This document shows, piece by piece, positions 6,155 to 12,378 of a stretch of 12,378 bases of DNA; position 1 is the first letter of the stretch, and the number at the start of each line of letters is the position of its first letter. Both the position numbers and the translations under genes were made by a program. This DNA comes from Stenotrophomonas sp. (GTDB lineage Bacteria > Pseudomonadota > Gammaproteobacteria > Xanthomonadales > Xanthomonadaceae): assembly GCA_003510825.1 (NCBI GenBank), contig DOKO01000300.1, positions 1-12,378 of the forward strand, read 5' to 3'. The notes beneath the pieces are model-generated. The model searched no databases, was not told where the DNA came from, and saw only the letters and a program-made list of their open reading frames with translations.

Positions 6155-6182
6155 CAAAAAAGACCCGGTTATCGGCCGGGTC
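6155..6182 (-). terminator. Rho-independent terminator after the third Ala-Glu pair
   Basis: GACCCGG (6162-6168), 7-nt loop, CCGGGTC (6176-6182). On the minus strand it is followed by TTTTTTG. It lies 19 nt past the tRNA-Glu end at 6202 and separates the two tRNA transcription units. Confidence 0.9.
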
Positions 6183-6201
6183 CGCGTTGTTCGTGATGAG
6201 T

Positions 6202-6277
6202 TGGCGTCCCCACGGGGATTCGAACCCCGGTCGCCACCGTGAAAGGGTGATGTCCTAGGCCTCTAGACGATGGGGAC
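6202..6277 (-). tRNA. tRNA-Glu (anticodon TTC), promoter-proximal copy
   Basis: Same 76-nt sequence as the other Glu copies. It follows tRNA-Ala copy 3 in a two-tRNA unit that ends at the 6155-6182 terminator. Confidence 0.97.
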
Positions 6278-6332
6278 GCAGATCTCATCAATGTTCTTTT
6301 GCGACTCTTCCGACGGCCTAATGCCGAAAGAT

Positions 6333-6408
6333 TGGTGGAGCCAAGCGGGATCGAACCGCTGACCTCCTGCATGCCATGCAGGCGCTCTCCCAGCTGAGCT
6401 ATGGCCCC
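6333..6408 (-). tRNA. tRNA-Ala (anticodon GGC), copy 3
   Basis: Same 76-nt sequence as the other Ala copies. It is the first gene of the unit driven by the promoter at 6427-6455. Confidence 0.97.
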
Positions 6409-6426
6409 ACGTCGCTGAGGAGCGAA

Positions 6427-6455
6427 ATAATAGCTGTGCCCCCGGGGGTTGGCAA
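6427..6455 (-). promoter_or_regulatory. Strong sigma-70 promoter for the first Ala-Glu tRNA unit
   Basis: On the minus strand: TTGCCA (-35, plus 6450-6455), exact 17-bp spacer, TATTAT (-10, plus 6427-6432). The spacer holds the palindrome CCCCCGGGGG. The tRNA begins 18 nt after the -10 box. It lies between the copA stop and the array. Confidence 0.82.
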
Positions 6456-6497
6456 GCGTTTGTTGCACTTTTCTTCACGTCCGTTGCGAGGTCGATG

Positions 6498-9064
<2,567 letters not shown>

Positions 9065-9068
<4 letters not shown>

Positions 9069-9463
9069 GCGTTGTCCTCGGTCAGTGCGGCGAGGATGGG
9101 GCACTGTTCCAGCGCACCATGGCCGGGGCAGGCGTCCACCAGCTGTGCCAGTGCGGCATGCATGCGCTGCAGTTCGGCCATGCGCTGCTCGATGTCGAGC
9201 AGGCGCGCCTGTGCCGTATCGCGCACGCTGGCCATGTCCTGCTGGTGGCGGTCGCTCAGTGCCAGCAGCTCGGCGATTTCCTCCAGGCTGAAACCCAGCC
9301 CCTTGGCGCGGCGGATGAACCGCAGCCGGCGCAGGTCCTGCTCGCCGAAGATGCGGTAGCCGCCGGCCGAGCGTGCCGCGGTGGGCAGCAGCTGCTGGCG
9401 TTCGTAGTAGCGGACGGTGTCGATCGGCACCCCGGCCTCGCGGGCCAGCTGTCCAATATTCAT
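9065..9463 (-). CDS. cueR: MerR-family Cu(I)-responsive regulator (CueR-like)
   Basis: A 132-residue MerR protein: HTH MNIGQLAREAGVPIDTVRYY (1-20), wing GGYRIFGEQDL, a dimerisation helix, and a C-terminal metal loop with C112 and C121 (ACPGHG...QCPIL). Helix position 77 is Met, not the Cys that divalent-metal sensors such as ZntR use there, so a monovalent sensor (Cu/Ag/Au) fits. The loop is one residue longer than in E. coli CueR (C112/C120). ATG 9463 has AGGAG six bases upstream. It ends in a 4-nt ATGA overlap with copA, indicating translational coupling and autoregulation through the operator at 9488-9519. HmrR-type naming would be equally reasonable; the exact metal is inferred from the loop and the pump. 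Confidence 0.9.
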
Positions 9464-9487
9464 GGCGCACTCCTGGTGGATGCCGCC

Positions 9488-9519
9488 ATTGTCAACTCTG
9501 GAGTCTGGTCAAGAGTCAA
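9488..9519 (-). promoter_or_regulatory. MerR-type promoter/operator of the cueR-copA operon
   Basis: On the minus strand: -35 TTGACT (plus 9514-9519), a 20-bp spacer, -10 GACAAT (plus 9488-9493). Overlong 19-20 bp spacers are characteristic of MerR-activated promoters. An imperfect dyad with ACTCT and AGAGT ends (9495-9516) fills the spacer, as expected for a CueR/HmrR site. It lies 24 nt upstream of the regulator start. Confidence 0.72.
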
Positions 9520-9643
9520 GGGTTTGTGGGTTTCCCCCATTCAGCGCACTTTGCAACTTTCTTCATAGCCCTGCCGTTGCGGCACTTCCTACCCTTCGCC
9601 TGAACCGGCCGCTCGACGGCCTGAACGAATGGAGGAGGGGAGC

Positions 9644-10711
9644 GTGGAGGGACTGAACAACGACGGTTTCGTCGAGGTTGCCGTGGTGGAGTATCCGGGG
9701 GGAGATCCATCTGCAGCTTCGGTATTGGCTGAAATGGCCCACGTGGCCAATCGCCTGGCCCAGCAGCAGCGGCGCCCCAGTGCCCGCGTGCTGGTCACCC
9801 GCTGGATCGTGCCGGCCAGCAACCGTGGTGTGAACCGCATCGCTGGTGCGGAAATGCTGGATGCGGCGATTCCTGCCGTGATTGCCCTGCCGGGCCAGGT
9901 CAGTCCGGTGGTCTCGGTGCGCGCCGAGGAAGTCCTGCTGGACTGGCTGCGTGCGCATTACGACGGTGGCAGCCTGTTGGCCGCGGCAGCCGACGGCGTC
10001 GGTGTGCTGGCACGGGCGGGCCTGCTGGCCGGGCGCACCGTGTCGGGCCCCGATCTGCGGCGCCATCCGGGTCTGCAGGGTCAGGCCGCCAGCTGGGCCC
10101 CCAGCGAACGAGCGCTGGTGGATGACGGCGACCTGCTCACCGTGGCCGGTCCGCAGGCATGGCGTTACCTGGGCCTGCGCCTGCTGTATCGCCTGCACGG
10201 GCAGGGCGTGGCCAGCGCGGTCGCACAGCAGCTGGGCATCGTCGTACCGGCGGGCGTGCAGCAGGACCTGGAGCGGTTCAGTGCCAACTTTGCCCACGGC
10301 GACCGTGATGTGCTCAAGGCCCAGCGCTGGCTGCACACCACCTCCGCACGCGGGGCGACGCTGCCGGCCATCTGCGAGGTCTCCGGTCTTGAGCCGCGGA
10401 CGCTGCAGCGCCGTTTCCTGAAAGCCACAGGGCTGCGCCCCATCGAGTACTGCCAGCGGCTGCGCGTGGCCAAGGCGCAGACCCTGCTGCAGCAGGGCGC
10501 CAGCATCGACGAAGTAGCCTGGGGCGTGGGCTATGCGGACCAGAGCGCGTTCCGTCGCCTGTTCCTGCGCATCGTCGGCATGACGCCGGCCAATTACCGG
10601 CGGCACGTGAACTGCAAGCGGCGTGAGCGCGCGTTGCCGGCACCGGCGGCGATGGCATCGCGGGCCGTGCCGGTGGTACCGGTTGCGGACTCGCGGCTGG
10701 ACGCGGCCTGA
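9644..10711 (+). CDS. GlxA-family transcriptional regulator (DJ-1/PfpI-like domain plus AraC HTH)
   Basis: A 355-residue protein if GTG 9644 is the start; AGGAGG at 9633-9638 sits 5 nt before it. An in-frame ATG at 9629 has no such site and would add five residues. Residues about 10-190 form a DJ-1/PfpI (class I glutamine amidotransferase-like) domain. At the nucleophile elbow the usual Cys is replaced by Ala (AAADGVGVLARAGLLAGR, about 113-130), so it is a sensor fold, not an enzyme. The C-terminal AraC/XylS double HTH is at about 225-325, with RTLQRRFLKATGLRPIEY and the second-helix GYADQSAFRRLF motif. The gene diverges from cueR-copA (180-bp gap) and precedes the thiol-redox genes. Its targets and effector are not evident; regulation of the downstream genes is a guess. 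Confidence 0.88.
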   Translation: MEGLNNDGFVEVAVVEYPGGDPSAASVLAEMAHVANRLAQQQRRPSARVLVTRWIVPASNRGVNRIAGAEMLDAAIPAVIALPGQVSPVVSVRAEEVLLDWLRAHYDGGSLLAAAADGVGVLARAGLLAGRTVSGPDLRRHPGLQGQAASWAPSERALVDDGDLLTVAGPQAWRYLGLRLLYRLHGQGVASAVAQQLGIVVPAGVQQDLERFSANFAHGDRDVLKAQRWLHTTSARGATLPAICEVSGLEPRTLQRRFLKATGLRPIEYCQRLRVAKAQTLLQQGASIDEVAWGVGYADQSAFRRLFLRIVGMTPANYRRHVNCKRRERALPAPAAMASRAVPVVPVADSRLDAA

Positions 10712-10726
10712 CAACCGCAGGAAGGA

Positions 10727-10753
10727 CGCCGCGCTTGCAACGCGGGCGCGGCG
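10727..10753. terminator. GC-rich stem-loop after the GlxA-like regulator
   Basis: CGCCGCGC (10727-10734) and GCGCGGCG (10746-10753) give an 8-bp stem with an 11-nt loop, 16 nt past the stop. There is no T tract, so a terminator role is only possible. Confidence 0.4.
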
Positions 10754-10795
10754 CTCCGACCATGCAGGACTCTGGAATGTGGTGCAGGTGATGTA

Positions 10796-11599
10796 ATGGC
10801 GAGTGTGGGGCCGGTGCCGATGCCGGTAGTGGTGATCCTGATCTGTCTGCTGCTGGCGATGGGCCTCGCGCGGCTCTGGCCGGCGCGCCAACCCGTGCCG
10901 CCGCGGCCTTCGGGCGCGGGCCAGGTGCTGGACATGCTGCTGGTCGGCCTGCTCTGCGGCCGCGTGTCCTTCATTGCCGCCAATTTCGCCTTCTATCGTG
11001 ACGCGCCCTGGAGCATGTTGCAGATTGCCGATGGCGGCTATCACGTGGTGGTAGTGCTGGCTGCAGCGCTGGGGTGGGGTCTCTGGCGCCTGCGTCGCCA
11101 TCCTTCGCTGCGTGTTCCGGTGCTGTGCAGTGCACTTGCCGGTGCGCTGCTGTGGGGCGTGGGCAGTTATGGTCTGTCGCAGTGGCAGGCCAACACGCTG
11201 TCCCTGCCGGCGGTGCAGGTGGTGGATCTGCAGGGGCAGTCGCTGGACCTCGATCAATTCCGTGGCAAGCCCGTGGTGCTGAATCTCTGGGCCAGCTGGT
11301 GTGGCCCATGCCGGCGCGAAATGCCGGTTCTGGCCCGCGCGCAGCAGGCCCACCCCGAGCTGCAGTTCATCTTCCTCAACCAGGGCGAAGGCCAGGATGA
11401 GGTGCAGCAGTTCCTGGCCGCAGAGCAGCTTGCACTGCGCGATGTCCTGCTGGACGAGCTTGCTTCGGCCTCCACCGCGCTGGGCGTGCGCGCCTATCCC
11501 TCGACCCTGTTCTTCGATGCGCAGGGGCGCCTGCAGGATCTGCACCTCGGTGAACTGACCCAGGCCGGTCTTGAACACAAACTGCGCAGGCTGCGGTAG
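10796..11599 (+). CDS. Membrane-anchored TlpA-family thioredoxin with Lgt-like membrane domain
   Basis: A 267-residue protein. ATG 10796 has AGGTG five bases upstream. Residues about 8-28, 42-62, 83-98 and 108-126 are hydrophobic spans. The segment CGRVSFIAANF ... IADGGYHVV (54-85) resembles the first half of prolipoprotein diacylglyceryl transferase (GRIGYVLFYNF ... VWDGGMSFHGG in E. coli Lgt), but the second half and the HGG motif are missing. Residues about 134-267 are a TlpA/ResA-like thioredoxin domain facing the periplasm, with W168-C-G-P-C172 and cis-Pro P235 (RAYPST). It probably reduces or exchanges periplasmic disulfides. The dsbG-type gene starts 30 nt downstream, so the two are likely one operon and possibly partners. 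The Lgt resemblance is by eye; no lipid transferase activity is expected. Confidence 0.88.
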   Translation: MASVGPVPMPVVVILICLLLAMGLARLWPARQPVPPRPSGAGQVLDMLLVGLLCGRVSFIAANFAFYRDAPWSMLQIADGGYHVVVVLAAALGWGLWRLRRHPSLRVPVLCSALAGALLWGVGSYGLSQWQANTLSLPAVQVVDLQGQSLDLDQFRGKPVVLNLWASWCGPCRREMPVLARAQQAHPELQFIFLNQGEGQDEVQQFLAAEQLALRDVLLDELASASTALGVRAYPSTLFFDAQGRLQDLHLGELTQAGLEHKLRRLR

Positions 11600-11629
11600 C
11601 CTGCGCGGGCATTTCCTTTTGGAGTTCCC

Positions 11630-12378
11630 ATGCTGTCGATTTCCCTGCGCACCGCGCCTGCGGTCCTGATCCTGCCGATGCTGCTGGCCATGACCGCCTG
11701 CAGCCAGGCACAGACGCCGCCGGCCAAGACGCCCGCCGGCACCGCTGCAGCGGCCCCTGCAGCAGGCAAGGGTGAGCGCCCTGCGGTCCTGAAGGGCATC
11801 GAGAAGCACGGCTTCGAGGTCGTTTCCGAATTCGATGCGCCGGGCGGCCTGCGCGGCTTTGCTGGTGTGGTCGGTGGCCAGCAGCCGGCGGCGGCGTATG
11901 TCACTGCTGATGGCAAGCATGTGCTGGTCGGCAGCCTGTTCGATGCCGAGGGCAACGACGTGGCCGCCGAGGCGGTGGAGAAGCTGGTGTCCGCGCCGAT
12001 GTCGGCCAAGATGTGGTCCAAGCTGGAAGCCAGCGCGTGGGTGCGTGACGGCAAGGCCGACGCACCGCGGATCGTCTACACCTTCAGTGACGCAAACTGC
12101 CCGTATTGCCACAAGTTCTGGGATGCGGCGCGTCCCTGGGTGGATGCAGGCAAGGTGCAGCTGCGTCACATCATGGTCGGCGTGATCCGTGAAGACAGCC
12201 CGGCCAAGGCCGCGGCCATCCTGTCCGCCCGCGACCCCAGTGCCGCGCTGCTGGAGAACGAACACCAGTTTGATCGCGGTGGCATCAAGCCGCTGCCGAG
12301 CATCAGCCGCGATGTCGCTGGCAAGCTCGACGCCAACCAGGTGCTGATGGTGGAAATGGGCTTCCAGGGTACGCCGGG
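11630..12378 (+). CDS. dsbG: DsbG-type periplasmic thiol:disulfide isomerase, 3' end beyond window
   Basis: This frame is open from ATG 11630 (GGAG at 11621-11624) to the edge, 249 full codons. The N-terminus has a hydrophobic signal ending LLAMTAC-SQ. C24 could be a lipobox Cys, though Met at -3 is unusual, so it is either a lipoprotein or a cleaved Sec substrate. An Ala/Pro linker follows. Next comes a dimerisation-type region (about 50-120; LKGIEKHGFEVVSEFDAPGGLRGFAG) and a thioredoxin fold with YTFSDANCPYCHKFW (C157, C160) and GFQGTP before the cut (P249, the cis-Pro position). CPYC is the active site of E. coli DsbG, which rescues sulfenylated single cysteines and is kept reduced by DsbD. 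It lies in operon spacing after the TlpA-like gene. DsbC is the alternative, but CPYC and FQGTPG favour DsbG. Confidence 0.92.
   Translation, partial: MLSISLRTAPAVLILPMLLAMTACSQAQTPPAKTPAGTAAAAPAAGKGERPAVLKGIEKHGFEVVSEFDAPGGLRGFAGVVGGQQPAAAYVTADGKHVLVGSLFDAEGNDVAAEAVEKLVSAPMSAKMWSKLEASAWVRDGKADAPRIVYTFSDANCPYCHKFWDAARPWVDAGKVQLRHIMVGVIREDSPAKAAAILSARDPSAALLENEHQFDRGGIKPLPSISRDVAGKLDANQVLMVEMGFQGTP

Noticed and set aside
5572..6408. Regularly spaced repeats suggestive of a CRISPR array
   Set aside because: The repeats are complete 76-nt tRNA genes with CCA ends, promoters and terminators.
5760..6478. Short minus-strand ORFs over the tRNA array
   Set aside because: The peptides are translations of tRNA sequence (for example AGVRIPVGTP-like and GERLHGMQEVSGSIPLGST strings) and repeat because the tRNAs repeat.
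9563..12265. A 900-codon open frame on the minus strand covering three plus-strand genes
   Set aside because: It is antisense to the GlxA-like, TlpA-like and DsbG genes, all of which show clear family motifs. Its product is a His/Gln/Arg-rich string with no motif. Long antisense frames are expected in GC-rich DNA with strong third-position bias.

Overview
The window is GC-rich chromosomal DNA that looks like Stenotrophomonas (S. maltophilia complex, Xanthomonadaceae). The best single clue is a small GTAG-plus-palindrome repeat at 5498-5520 that matches my memory of the SMAG (REP-type) elements of that species. The gene content agrees: a soluble PAS-PAS chemoreceptor, a CueR/CopA operon and a DsbG locus. 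I see no integrase, transposase, plasmid function, CRISPR array or recognisable defence island. This is mostly core-type genome, with points of interest inside individual genes.

Layout from left to right. A secreted DUF5694-like protein runs off the left edge on the minus strand. A small membrane protein and a GNAT acetyltransferase follow as a two-gene plus-strand unit. A perfect FliA (sigma-28) promoter and a leader of about 215 nt precede a soluble chemoreceptor with two tandem PAS domains. A near-perfect bidirectional terminator separates it from tRNA-Leu(CAA) on the minus strand. A single-domain response regulator (+) converges on an enlarged SRAP (YedK/HMCES-type) protein (-), and their stop codons lie inside one inverted repeat. 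A second GNAT gene diverges from the SRAP gene.

The centre (5.5-6.5 kb) is a minus-strand tRNA array, (Ala-GGC, Glu-TTC) repeated three times. It has two promoters and two terminators, so it reads as two transcription units, one of which arose by tandem duplication. Upstream of it on the same strand lies a merR-copA operon. It encodes a CueR-like Cu(I)/Ag(I) sensor overlapping by 4 nt a P1B-type copper ATPase whose N-terminus carries two YHS-type Cys modules and a heavy-metal-binding CPxCG module instead of the usual HMA domains. The operator sits inside the elongated promoter spacer, as is typical of MerR regulation.

The right end is a plus-strand envelope thiol-redox region. A GlxA-type DJ-1/AraC regulator is followed by a membrane-anchored TlpA-like thioredoxin, whose membrane part resembles half of prolipoprotein diacylglyceryl transferase (Lgt), and then by a DsbG-type protein cut by the right edge. 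The last two genes look like an operon, suggesting a membrane redox partner for DsbG. No wholly new multi-gene system is evident; the Lgt-like/TlpA-DsbG pair is the most promising lead.
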